From NCBI GenBank assembly GCA_964462525.1, contig CAYWWY010000006.1:1-64000 (forward strand): DNA of 64,000 nt, read 5' to 3'. Both the position numbers and the translations under genes were made by a program. Source of the stretch: CAYWWY01 sp964462525. Its GTDB lineage: Bacteria > Thermotogota > Thermotogae > MWEM01. Under the pieces are notes generated by a model. That model was given only the letters and a program-made list of their open reading frames with translations. It had not been told where the DNA came from and made no database searches. Positions 25,327 to 33,811 of this stretch are shown here, piece after piece. The stretch's first letter is position 1. Every line of letters starts with the position of its first letter.

Positions 25327-25470
25327 TCATTTAATCCCAAACAATCGAAGGATCATGGGAACAAGAATCATTCCTACCGTCACCCAATCCCATTTTTTTG
25401 CGTCCCGCCAGGCGATCTTCAGGAGAACCGCGATGAAAAATACCAAGAGAAGCTTATAAACGATCATCAT
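25327..25470 (-). CDS. 47-residue membrane peptide in the PGA cluster
   Basis: A short gene that size filters miss. A strong AAAGGAGGGG lies 7 bases before ATGATG, and the product has a hydrophobic helix (VYKLLLVFFIAVLL), a charged turn (KIAWRDAKKWDW), a second hydrophobic helix (VTVGMILVPMIL) and a basic tail. It overlaps the end of the DctM-like gene by 17 bases and stops 4 bases before pgsC. PGA operons of bacilli carry a small accessory membrane peptide, PgsE; size and position are comparable, but sequence similarity is not evident, so I give no symbol. Confidence 0.7.
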   Translation of the reverse strand: MMIVYKLLLVFFIAVLLKIAWRDAKKWDWVTVGMILVPMILRLFGIK

Positions 25471-26818
25471 GAGAACCCCTCCTTTGGTGTCGCTGATCCA
25501 ACAGGATCAATAATCCTCCGATCATAACGAGAACCAAAATAAAGATCGGGTAGAATAGAGGCGCGTTTGCGATCGAAGAAAAGGAACGGGAATTGACCAA
25601 AGCAACAGTAGCAAAGACCATTGTGAACAGAAATGAGGGCAATGAACGAAGCCATATGGAAAAGTAATTCTTTTCTCCGACTACATGAGCAGCGAATATT
25701 CCCGCAAGCGCTGTGGGGGGAACCATGTCCCCCAAACCGGCCAATAAGGAGAGGGCAGAGCATACCATAATGTCATTGTTGCCCAAAAAGACGAGAAGAA
25801 AGGGAACGCCCAAAACAGATGCGGATCCATAAGATGAAACAGCGCCAAACAGGGGAACGCCGAGGGCAATCCCGATTAAAATGATCCCCGACGGGAGATC
25901 GTTCAAAAAGGAGACAATGAATCCACGGGTGCCATTGAGGGTCATGATTTGGATAAACATCCCCACTCCGATCAGAATGGACAGAATACCCAACGATTCC
26001 TTCATCGCTTTTACCGAAAGCTTCCAGAAATTTGGTCGTTTTCCTGTGAGAGAGGCAAACAGCGCGCATATGAGGAAAACGAAAGGAAGGCCCAAAGACA
26101 ACGAAACCGGGGTGTTTTCCAGGATCATAAGGAACACAAGGAGAATCATCGGAGCATACAAAAACCAGGAGCCTTTTTGGATCCCACGCTTTGATTGGTG
26201 TGGCAGGTCAATTGGCTTAACGATACGTCCGCCTAACAGCAACGCGGTTACGATCGCTAGAGGAAAGGTCAAGAACAAAAGAGGAGCAGTAAACCCGATG
26301 TAGGGCATATCGACGCCTTGACCGATTATCATCGCTGGGATGTTGACCGGTGGAGCAATCATTCCGAAGATTCCGGCCATCGCAATCAGAGCGCCCGCTC
26401 TGGGTTTTTTTAACCCAAGGTCTTTCAGCACTGGGAAGGCAATGGCCCCCGTTGTAAGGACCGCGGCAGAGGAAGATCCTGTAATCATTCCCGCGATCAT
26501 GATAAAAAAAGTCATGATCATCAGCAGAAAAAGCGGTCGATTATGGAACCGGTTCTTTAACCGTTCCGCGATATCTTCTAGAAGGCCGGATGCCCGGATG
26601 CTTTCCATGAAGATCATCGCACTTGCGATTACAAGAATGGCATCGAAAAAACCGAACCCACCTTCAACAAGATGGCGTAGCGGAAAAAAGTGCCCGCTTG
26701 CAAGGGCCCCAACTAAAGCCGCGCCCATCAAAGAGATCGATATCGGAACCTTGATAATCGCGAGTCCAACGAAAGCCCCTAGCATGATGAAAAAATACAA
26801 GACCTCGGGAAAGATCAT
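25454..26818 (-). CDS. DctM-like (TRAP large subunit type) transporter
   Basis: A 454-residue protein with about twelve membrane segments, like the large permease of TRAP carboxylate transporters. Typical patterns are FMESIRASGLLEDIAERL, TGSSSAAVLTTGAIAFPVL, IAPPVNIPAMIIG and GLGDMVPPTALAGIF. No DctP binding protein or DctQ small permease is next to it, so it may act alone or with the exported DUF6305-like protein. Its place between PGA hydrolases and pgsC suggests traffic of glutamate or oligoglutamate; this is inference. Confidence 0.8.
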   Translation of the reverse strand: MIFPEVLYFFIMLGAFVGLAIIKVPISISLMGAALVGALASGHFFPLRHLVEGGFGFFDAILVIASAMIFMESIRASGLLEDIAERLKNRFHNRPLFLLMIMTFFIMIAGMITGSSSAAVLTTGAIAFPVLKDLGLKKPRAGALIAMAGIFGMIAPPVNIPAMIIGQGVDMPYIGFTAPLLFLTFPLAIVTALLLGGRIVKPIDLPHQSKRGIQKGSWFLYAPMILLVFLMILENTPVSLSLGLPFVFLICALFASLTGKRPNFWKLSVKAMKESLGILSILIGVGMFIQIMTLNGTRGFIVSFLNDLPSGIILIGIALGVPLFGAVSSYGSASVLGVPFLLVFLGNNDIMVCSALSLLAGLGDMVPPTALAGIFAAHVVGEKNYFSIWLRSLPSFLFTMVFATVALVNSRSFSSIANAPLFYPIFILVLVMIGGLLILLDQRHQRRGSHDDRL

Positions 26819-26844
26819 GAACGAATGCTCCTTTCAGCCTTCTC

Positions 26845-27927
26845 TCAGTTTAAGTATGCCCCAATGCCGAAGGTTATTAACTCTTTCTCTGAAGGCAAGC
26901 CTTCAAGATGGATTTCTTTTCCCGTAAAGAGAGCAAAGCTCTCGATCAGGGCTCGAATTACCTCAAAGTGCATACCGACCCTATGCTCGATGGGGTACTT
27001 TGGATCATCCAGCACGAGAGGTTGGTCGCGCCATCGGTCTTGTCCTGGATTGGGAGATTCGGAAAGAAAGGAAATGCAATGGGTCGCGTCTCCAATCTCT
27101 CGATGGCTCAATCCTCGGAAATCGATGCTCGATTCCTCCAATTTCATCGGAATCCCTTGATCTTCTACTTCAAAAAGCGCAAGGGCCCCAATCTCCAAAC
27201 CGCTCGGATGACATACGAGCATATATGCAAGGCGGCCTCCCTGATGGATTTGACCCCCAGGAAGCGTTACTTGTTCAGGGGTGTCGCTTTCATGCATATC
27301 CAGATTAAAGTCAACATTTTCCTGTCGGATCAACTCCATGATCGCGTACGCGAGTTGTTGGGTAGGGGTTCCATCGATCTTCCCTGGGAAGGCACGGTTC
27401 AGATTCCGGCTTTCGTCTCCCGCTCCCACGACAGAGCCAGTTGGGTAATGGATGTAAAGCTCAGGATCTTCAACGCCTTGATCCTCCAAGCTTGTTCTCC
27501 GATCTCCGTACACCAAGATTCTGGGCCCGCTTTTTCCTTCGACTTCCAAGAAATGAGAGGAGCTGCCTAGCTCATCTGGAATCGAAAACCCACTGCTGTT
27601 TGTGAAAGGGATCACGATGACACGACCACGAGTAACGATCACGTTTTCGATGAAAACGATCGCGGCGGATGTTCCTGCGATTTCTCTTGGATGAACACCG
27701 CCAAACAGGAGAAATGTAGCCCCTTCTTTTCCGCTATCCAGGAAGTAAACACGGGTATCCATCGAAGTGTTTCGGATGGAAGGAAAGTAATCCGATAACC
27801 AAACCATTCCGGTAACTCCGTATCCGGGACGCACATCAGGCAGAAAAGGGAGCGCCCCTTGAGAAAAAATCACATGTCCGATCAAAAGCAAAACGCACAA
27901 GATCATGATAAACTGCAACCGTTTCAA
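26845..27927 (-). CDS. secreted AstE/AspA-like zinc carboxypeptidase/deacylase (copy 1)
   Basis: A 360-residue exported protein with an N-terminal signal segment (MKRLQFIMILCVLLLIGHVIFS). The zinc-site pattern of the succinylglutamate desuccinylase/aspartoacylase branch of M14 is visible: GGVHPREIAG (His79, Glu82), NLNRAFPG and LDMHES. These enzymes cut amide bonds of N-acyl amino acids. In this cluster a gamma-glutamyl substrate is plausible. It is a paralogue of the gene at 30425-31558. AAAAGGAGG precedes the start, just after a terminator-like hairpin. Confidence 0.8.
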   Translation of the reverse strand: MKRLQFIMILCVLLLIGHVIFSQGALPFLPDVRPGYGVTGMVWLSDYFPSIRNTSMDTRVYFLDSGKEGATFLLFGGVHPREIAGTSAAIVFIENVIVTRGRVIVIPFTNSSGFSIPDELGSSSHFLEVEGKSGPRILVYGDRRTSLEDQGVEDPELYIHYPTGSVVGAGDESRNLNRAFPGKIDGTPTQQLAYAIMELIRQENVDFNLDMHESDTPEQVTLPGGQIHQGGRLAYMLVCHPSGLEIGALALFEVEDQGIPMKLEESSIDFRGLSHREIGDATHCISFLSESPNPGQDRWRDQPLVLDDPKYPIEHRVGMHFEVIRALIESFALFTGKEIHLEGLPSEKELITFGIGAYLN

Positions 27928-27948
27928 ATTGAAAATCCTCCTTTTGAA

Positions 27949-27979
27949 AACCCGCCGCGAGAAATCCTCGCAGCGGGTT
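27949..27979 (-). terminator. terminator or attenuator after the DUF6305-like gene
   Basis: AACCCGCTGCGAG and CTCGCGGCGGGTT pair with one mismatch around five bases, with a short T run on the minus strand. It lies just downstream of the DUF6305-like gene and could lower expression of the genes beyond. Confidence 0.65.
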
Positions 27980-27993
27980 GATTTGCTTAGCGC

Positions 27994-28548
27994 TTAGAGA
28001 AATAGGTTTCTGAGAATCTCTCGGACATCATTGGTGCGTTCAAAGAAAAGGATCGGGATCTCGTGTTCTTCATGGATATCGGTAAAAAAACCGTCTTCGT
28101 CAGCATCCAATTTGACAATGAGGAAATCAGTGAAAGGGATGAGTGCTTCAACGATCTGATCCGAAGAAGGACCACGCCGAGGGGCTCCCTCCAATTGGAC
28201 CAGAATGACCGGAATTTCGGATTCTTTTGCTTTTTCTACAATACCGAGAACTCTGGCAATTTCAACTTCCGTATCAATTCCAGCAGCCCCCAGCCCTTTT
28301 CCGCTGGCACCGGCAACAATTATTACGGTTCCAATATCGGACATGTCAATCTCTTCCGCTGATAATACTCGTTCAAAAACATGTGTAAGTTGAACAGCCC
28401 GGGCTAGCACAGACATTTGAAGTGCGCCAGGAGATTGGCCAGCGGAAGTAATAAATATAGGCTGGTCATAGAAGGGGCCAACCTCTTCAGCAAAAATGGG
28501 GACCAACATCAAAGCAAGTACAGCAAAAATAACAACTGCTTTTTTCAT
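27994..28548 (-). CDS. exported DUF6305-like protein
   Basis: A 184-residue protein with a signal peptide (MKKAVVIFAVLALMLVPIFA). The mature part has DQPIFITSAGQSPGALQMSVLARA, then an alternating beta-alpha pattern (GTVIIVAGASGKGLGAAGID, IPVILVQLEGAPRRG) reminiscent of the DUF6305 family. Function unknown. The Rossmann-like pattern and export suggest ligand binding, possibly as helper of the neighbouring DctM-like carrier. It lies between gamma-glutamyltransferase and the first zinc hydrolase. Confidence 0.65.
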   Translation of the reverse strand: MKKAVVIFAVLALMLVPIFAEEVGPFYDQPIFITSAGQSPGALQMSVLARAVQLTHVFERVLSAEEIDMSDIGTVIIVAGASGKGLGAAGIDTEVEIARVLGIVEKAKESEIPVILVQLEGAPRRGPSSDQIVEALIPFTDFLIVKLDADEDGFFTDIHEEHEIPILFFERTNDVREILRNLFL

Positions 28549-28566
28549 TACGATACCTCACTTTCC

Positions 28567-30309
28567 CTATTTCTCTGGTGCGGAAGCCGCTCCATCCCTA
28601 CGGATAGAACCCACACCGACAATCATACCACTGGTCTCTCGAGAGATGATATTTGGCCCACCGAAGTACAAATCAGGGTACGAGTAGAGGCTGATATTGT
28701 GACCAAAAACCTCTGATAAAAACTGGAAGGTGCTTTCAGGAAAAGTATCTTCCATAGGTAGTGTTCTGAAAGCAGTACCTGCCGCATATTTTGGCAAGCC
28801 TACCACTGTTTCGATGGGAAGTTGGAAATCGATCAAACCAACAATCATTTGGGTCATTGTAGACATGATTCTCCCGCCACCGGGTGTTCCCAGTACCCAA
28901 CGGACTACTCCGTCCTTCTTGATGATGGTAGGGCAAATCGTTGTTCTCGGTCGCATTCCAGGAGTCAGGTTGATCACGTCTCCCGGTCGGTATGTACCTG
29001 CATAGTTTTGGAGTTGGTTGTTGAAAAAGAAACCGTTCATGTAATAGGTATTTCCCCAAAAGCTGGAAACGGTCTGCACCCATGAAACAGCGTTCCCGTC
29101 CCCATCGATGATGGTGAAATTTGTCGTGGAAGGAGACTCGTAGATCTCTTCCTGTGCCGTGGCAACCTCCTGCATTAAGGATTCCAAAATGACTTCGACA
29201 TAGGTCTTTCCATCCTCATAGGGATAAGCATCTCCTACGAAATCCCAAAAATTATCTGGATTAATGGCTTGCTTCAAACTAATCTCCATGGCTCTCGAAC
29301 GAGCAAATTCTTTACTCATAAGTCCCATAATGGGCATATCATGGAAATCTGGATCACTGATGTAGGTGCGACGGTCCAAATCCGCCAAAAGCATTGCCTG
29401 GTGGATGATATGGATACCCAATGGATCATCCCACGTAAAAGCAGAAAGGTTGAAGTGTTCAAGGATATTCATTGTCGCGATCAAATGAGGGCCAGAAACA
29501 GGTGGATGAGGCACATAGAGATCATACCCGCGATAGGTGCCGTGCAGGGGTTCTCGTACAAATGACCGATAGCTTTCCAGGTCTTCTTTTCGAATATACC
29601 CATCGTTCTCAATCATGAATGCTTCGATGGCATCCGCAAGCGCGCCTGTATAAAAATCATCAAGCCCATGGGTAACCAGATGTTCGAGAGTATCTGCCAA
29701 ATCCGGGTTTTTGTATAGTTGACCGGCTTCCCATGCCAGCCCTTCATCCAGAAAATCGAAAGCGTTGTTCAACAGCGCATCGTAAAGATCCGCAATTGTT
29801 TGGGCAAAGGTAGGATCGACAATGAATCCCTCACGCGCAAGTCGAATGGCAGGTTCCATGAGGGTTTCCAAAGGAAGAGTCGCTCCCAGTTCGTAAATTG
29901 CTTGAACTCCGGCCAATGTACCCGGTACACAAGCGCCTCGGGCTGTTCTATGCGCTGTTGAAATTCTCAAGCCCTCCTCTGTAAGTTTTTCGTAGGTTGC
30001 CATAGCAGGAGCAGCCGCGCGAAAGTCGATGGCATACTGCTGGCCATCGGCCATTGCAATGACCGCATACCCTTCCCCCCCAAGACCAGAGGCATAGGGT
30101 TCTACCACGCCAATGGCGAAGCTTACTGCAATCGCTGCGTCCACCGCATTCCCACCGATTTCCAGGATATATGCACCTACTTCTGATGCATAGGGGTTTG
30201 CTGCAGCGACCATCCCGAAACTCGACGCATTCGTTTGAGACGTGTTGACCGAAAGGGCCATCACCGAACACACAACCACGATCATCGCAACTAACAAGTT
30301 TTTCCGCAT
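28567..30309 (-). CDS. ggt: gamma-glutamyltransferase/hydrolase
   Basis: A 580-residue exported gamma-glutamyltranspeptidase. After the signal peptide come GMVAAANPYASEVG and GGNAVDAAIAVSFAIGVVEP. The autoprocessing nucleophile is Thr395 in SPSTTNFTIID, and GTPGGG is the oxyanion-side glycine motif. The family cleaves itself into two subunits and hydrolyses or transfers gamma-glutamyl groups; related CapD anchors PGA capsule. Here it probably trims or releases PGA. The start is ATG 30309 with AAGGAGG upstream; an earlier in-frame ATG lacks a ribosome site. Confidence 0.92.
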   Translation of the reverse strand: MRKNLLVAMIVVVCSVMALSVNTSQTNASSFGMVAAANPYASEVGAYILEIGGNAVDAAIAVSFAIGVVEPYASGLGGEGYAVIAMADGQQYAIDFRAAAPAMATYEKLTEEGLRISTAHRTARGACVPGTLAGVQAIYELGATLPLETLMEPAIRLAREGFIVDPTFAQTIADLYDALLNNAFDFLDEGLAWEAGQLYKNPDLADTLEHLVTHGLDDFYTGALADAIEAFMIENDGYIRKEDLESYRSFVREPLHGTYRGYDLYVPHPPVSGPHLIATMNILEHFNLSAFTWDDPLGIHIIHQAMLLADLDRRTYISDPDFHDMPIMGLMSKEFARSRAMEISLKQAINPDNFWDFVGDAYPYEDGKTYVEVILESLMQEVATAQEEIYESPSTTNFTIIDGDGNAVSWVQTVSSFWGNTYYMNGFFFNNQLQNYAGTYRPGDVINLTPGMRPRTTICPTIIKKDGVVRWVLGTPGGGRIMSTMTQMIVGLIDFQLPIETVVGLPKYAAGTAFRTLPMEDTFPESTFQFLSEVFGHNISLYSYPDLYFGGPNIISRETSGMIVGVGSIRRDGAASAPEK

Positions 30310-30424
30310 GATTCTTCCTCCTTTTTCAAGATAGCGTACCTGCCAAGCAATATCACACAAAGATCAATAACGATAGCATAAGGCTCAATTGATATCAGCA
30401 AAATTCGGAGTCGGAATGGATCCT

Positions 30425-31558
30425 TTATTTCTGAGGTTCTAAAAACGCTCCCAATCCATCGCTAAGAATGGATGCGTAAGCAGGTAGTTGATCGATTTGA
30501 ATCATACGATCATAGTATAGCAAATTGAAAGCGTCTACTAAAGCGGCAATAGAAGCGATGTGCCTCGCAACACGCAGGTCAATGGAATAACCACTCTCGT
30601 CGTAAGGAACAAAGAGTTGGTTTCTTTTTGCGGCAGCTACATAAAATCGATCCTGACCGGTGACGACCAAAGCTTCGTCTGTCCTACCTCGCATCCGACC
30701 CTGTGATGGATTGGACACTTCCAAGAGGATCGCCAGGGTATCAGAAGAATCCCCTAACTCACGGTGAGTCAAACCCCTGAGGTTGACAGGGGATTCTTCC
30801 AGACCGATATCGATCCACTCCATTTCCAGCTCCATTTGCGCGAATATGGCGACTTCGGCAGCATCTTGATGAAAAACAATAGCGTTGTTTACGGGATATT
30901 CCGGGGATGATTCGTGTAGATCGATGGTGAGGTCAATACTTTCAGTGAGGATCAATTGAAGGATTGCATAAGCAAGTTGCTCAGTCGGATTTCCATCTGG
31001 CCTTCCTGGAAAAGATCGATTGAGATTCCTTGTTTCCTGTCCTCCCAGCTGTCCCCCCATTGGGTGAAAGTAGATAGTGGGATCTGGCCATTGATGGATG
31101 GGATTGGTGTTTCTGGAACCAAAGCGAAAGGTTCGCGTTCCTCCATCCGGTAATGCAATGGAATAGAATTGAGGAGCGCCCTCCATGGGATCCGAATGGG
31201 TGACTGCGCTCGCGTTGGCCCACGGAATAAGGTAGACGGTTCCCGCTTCTGCCCGGATGTTTTCGATCAACGTGATTACCGAAAGTGTGGCGGCGGGTTC
31301 ATTGGAATGATTCCCCCCAAGGATAAGGACTTTTCCTCCCGGTTGCTCTCCCGAAAAGACAAAAACGGGGGTATCCATCGGAGTGTTATGGATTCCGACA
31401 AACCAATCCGATAAAGGAGCGATCGCACAGAATTGGGGGTTGTAGTAGACCTCGGGGGCCTTCCACATTTTCGAAAACTCGAGCCCAGATCCGATAGAAA
31501 TCGAGGAGACCACAATGAAAAAGAGCACAAAACGTATAGTACGGGGCCGATGCGCCAT
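30425..31558 (-). CDS. secreted AstE/AspA-like zinc carboxypeptidase/deacylase (copy 2)
   Basis: A 377-residue exported paralogue of the gene at 26845-27927. The signal segment is followed by the zinc motifs GGNHSNEPAAT (His84, Glu87), NLNRSFPG and IDLHES. The two copies share the same overall layout (FVGIHNTPMDTPV against FPSIRNTSMDTRV) but differ widely elsewhere, so the duplication is old. It is the first gene of the minus-strand PGA-associated cluster, with TATACT near 31612-31617 as a possible -10. Confidence 0.8.
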   Translation of the reverse strand: MAHRPRTIRFVLFFIVVSSISIGSGLEFSKMWKAPEVYYNPQFCAIAPLSDWFVGIHNTPMDTPVFVFSGEQPGGKVLILGGNHSNEPAATLSVITLIENIRAEAGTVYLIPWANASAVTHSDPMEGAPQFYSIALPDGGTRTFRFGSRNTNPIHQWPDPTIYFHPMGGQLGGQETRNLNRSFPGRPDGNPTEQLAYAILQLILTESIDLTIDLHESSPEYPVNNAIVFHQDAAEVAIFAQMELEMEWIDIGLEESPVNLRGLTHRELGDSSDTLAILLEVSNPSQGRMRGRTDEALVVTGQDRFYVAAAKRNQLFVPYDESGYSIDLRVARHIASIAALVDAFNLLYYDRMIQIDQLPAYASILSDGLGAFLEPQK

Positions 31559-31810
31559 GAAATCCTCCTGAAGAATGATTTAGGCAGTGTCTTACACCGA
31601 TGCTTTCCATATAGTATACCATAATTTCCAAGAGACTTGTCATCGATTTTGGAGAAAAGGTGGTTCCTATGGATTATCGAAAAAAAAAGATTATCGCTTC
31701 TAAAGATTATCGCTTCTGATGAGAAAAAGCAATTTACAAGAGGCGCATAGGCAAACAAGTCAGGGTTTTGTTGTGGTACAATACGCTCGTGTGGGAAGGG
31801 GAGATCTTCG

Positions 31811-33673
31811 TTGGTGCAACCGCAAGAGATTCTTGAAGATACATTTGGGTTTGACGCTTTTCGACAGGGCCAGAAAGAGATCATTCAATCCATTTTGGGA
31901 GGGAAGGACACCTTTGCGATCATGCCCACGGGAAGCGGAAAATCTTTGTGCTATCAAATTCCCGCGCTGTCCCTCCCCGGTGTAACACTGGTTCTTTCTC
32001 CGCTGATATCTTTGATGAAAGATCAAGTGGACGCGCTTCAGGTTATGGGGGTCCATGCGGCGTATATAAACAGCGCTTCAAGCGAGGAAGAGTTTTCTTT
32101 GGCTCTTCAATTGGCCAATAGCGGCCAGCTTCAACTGCTGTATATCGCTCCGGAACGTCTTGATACTTCGTTCTTCCACCAATGGGTTTCTCGATTTTCT
32201 GTCCCGCTCGTTGTTGTAGACGAAGCCCATTGTGTCTCTCAATGGGGGCATGATTTTCGCCCTTCTTATCGATCGATCGCTCCATTTATCCGGAATCTGA
32301 AATCCAGGCCGGTTGTTGCTGCCTTTACTGCAACAGCCACGAGATATGTTCAAAGTGAGATTTGTTCATTGCTCGAACTGAAAGAGCCCGTTTTATTCTC
32401 CACCGGGTTTGATCGGCCCAACCTCTTTTTTATGGTGAACAAACACCAGAACAAGGAAGCCTTTATCTTGGATTACACGAGATCCCACCCCAAGGATTCG
32501 GGCATCATCTACGCGAGTACGCGAAGAGATGTTGAACGCCTTTCCGAGCGGCTGTCCCGCCATTCAATTCCTGTGACCTTCTATCACGCCGGGATGAGTC
32601 CGCAAGAAAGAAAGCGCTCCCAAGAAGATTTCCTGTTCGATCGAAAACCAGTTATGATCGCAACCAATGCCTTTGGTATGGGGATTCATAAATCCAATGT
32701 CCGCTACGTAATTCATCATCGGATGCCCCAAAATTTGGAAAGTTATTATCAAGAAGCGGGGAGAGCAGGGCGTGACGGGGAACCATCGGAATGCATCCTG
32801 CTCTATCGGGAAGGCGACGATCTGATCCAACGGTTTTTGATCCAAAATGATGAAACCCCCGAACCCCTCATGAAGCATAGATTTCAGAAGCTGAAAGAGA
32901 TGCTCGATTACTGTTTCGCGACGGGGTGCTATCGGAATCAAATCTTGCAGTATTTCGGAGAAGAACCCGAATCGAGCATCTGCGATCATTGCAGCAATTG
33001 CAAAGGAGAATGGGAGAAAACCGACGTGACGATCGACGCCCAAAAGATCCTTTCGTGCATGCATTGGCTCCAGCAAAGATATGGGGCCTCTATTGTCGCC
33101 AAGGTGCTCAAGGGATCACAGTCCAAAGAAATTCGCGAACGGAATCTTGATCGAATCCGAACCTTTGGAAAGATGAGTGATCGGAGCCTTCAGCAGATTC
33201 GCGATCTAATTCATCTGATGATCGTCGAGGGTCTGATTCAGAAGACCCAGGATCAGTACGCGATCCTCAAGTTCACAAGTGAATCGCGTTCTGTCTTACG
33301 AGGCGAGCGGTCGGTCATTCGAAAAGTTCCCGTCCTCATCTCATCGGAAGATGAGGTCCTCCATACCCCGTCCTCCATCCATTCCAACTCTTCCGGTCAG
33401 GCATCTCCGTCCACAAAACGCAGAAGAAAAGCAAGCGCCCCACTTTTCGAAGCCCTTCGTGCGCTTCGAAAGGAAATCGCGGAACGGGATCGCATTCCTC
33501 CCTACATCGTGTTTCACGACAGCACTTTGTCAGATATGTGTGAGAAAAAACCGCGCACCATACAGGAGTTCCTCATGATAAAAGGGGTAGGAAAAACGAA
33601 AGCCAAGAAGTACGGAAAAGCCTTCTTGGAAGAGATCATAAAGGTAACCAGGAATCAGGGGGTTGAAGGATAG
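31811..33673 (+). CDS. recQ: ATP-dependent DNA helicase RecQ
   Basis: A 620-residue RecQ, a 3'-5' helicase for recombination and fork repair. Motif I is MPTGSGKSLCYQIPA, motif II VVDEAHCVSQWGHDFRP, and motif VI QEAGRAGRDG. A zinc site with four Cys (CYRN...CDHCSNC) and a winged helix follow, then a C-terminal HRDC domain (FEALRALRKEIAERDRIPPYIVFHDSTL). The start is TTG 31811 (AAGGGGAG 7 bases upstream); GTG 31814 is the alternative. Confidence 0.95.
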   Translation: MVQPQEILEDTFGFDAFRQGQKEIIQSILGGKDTFAIMPTGSGKSLCYQIPALSLPGVTLVLSPLISLMKDQVDALQVMGVHAAYINSASSEEEFSLALQLANSGQLQLLYIAPERLDTSFFHQWVSRFSVPLVVVDEAHCVSQWGHDFRPSYRSIAPFIRNLKSRPVVAAFTATATRYVQSEICSLLELKEPVLFSTGFDRPNLFFMVNKHQNKEAFILDYTRSHPKDSGIIYASTRRDVERLSERLSRHSIPVTFYHAGMSPQERKRSQEDFLFDRKPVMIATNAFGMGIHKSNVRYVIHHRMPQNLESYYQEAGRAGRDGEPSECILLYREGDDLIQRFLIQNDETPEPLMKHRFQKLKEMLDYCFATGCYRNQILQYFGEEPESSICDHCSNCKGEWEKTDVTIDAQKILSCMHWLQQRYGASIVAKVLKGSQSKEIRERNLDRIRTFGKMSDRSLQQIRDLIHLMIVEGLIQKTQDQYAILKFTSESRSVLRGERSVIRKVPVLISSEDEVLHTPSSIHSNSSGQASPSTKRRRKASAPLFEALRALRKEIAERDRIPPYIVFHDSTLSDMCEKKPRTIQEFLMIKGVGKTKAKKYGKAFLEEIIKVTRNQGVEG

Positions 33674-33756
33674 ACAGTCTTCTGAACAAACTCGCACTGC
33701 AATGAACCCGAATAAGCCTATATTGAGATCATCACAGACGATGCGAGTCAAAAAAG

Positions 33757-33787
33757 AAACCCTGGCTTTTTCGCCAGGGTTTCTTTG
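33757..33787. terminator. bidirectional terminator between recQ and the 5'-nucleotidase
   Basis: AAACCCTGGC and GCCAGGGTTT form a perfect stem. A T-run follows on the minus strand (from AAAAAAG on the plus strand), and a shorter one follows on the plus strand. Confidence 0.88.
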
Positions 33788-33811
33788 AAAATAGAGAGGT
33801 AAGAAAACCGT

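Noticed and set aside
25454..26818. A complete TRAP transporter
   Set aside because: Only the large subunit is present; no DctP- or DctQ-like gene is nearby. The DUF6305-like protein and the 47-residue peptide do not match those families by sequence.
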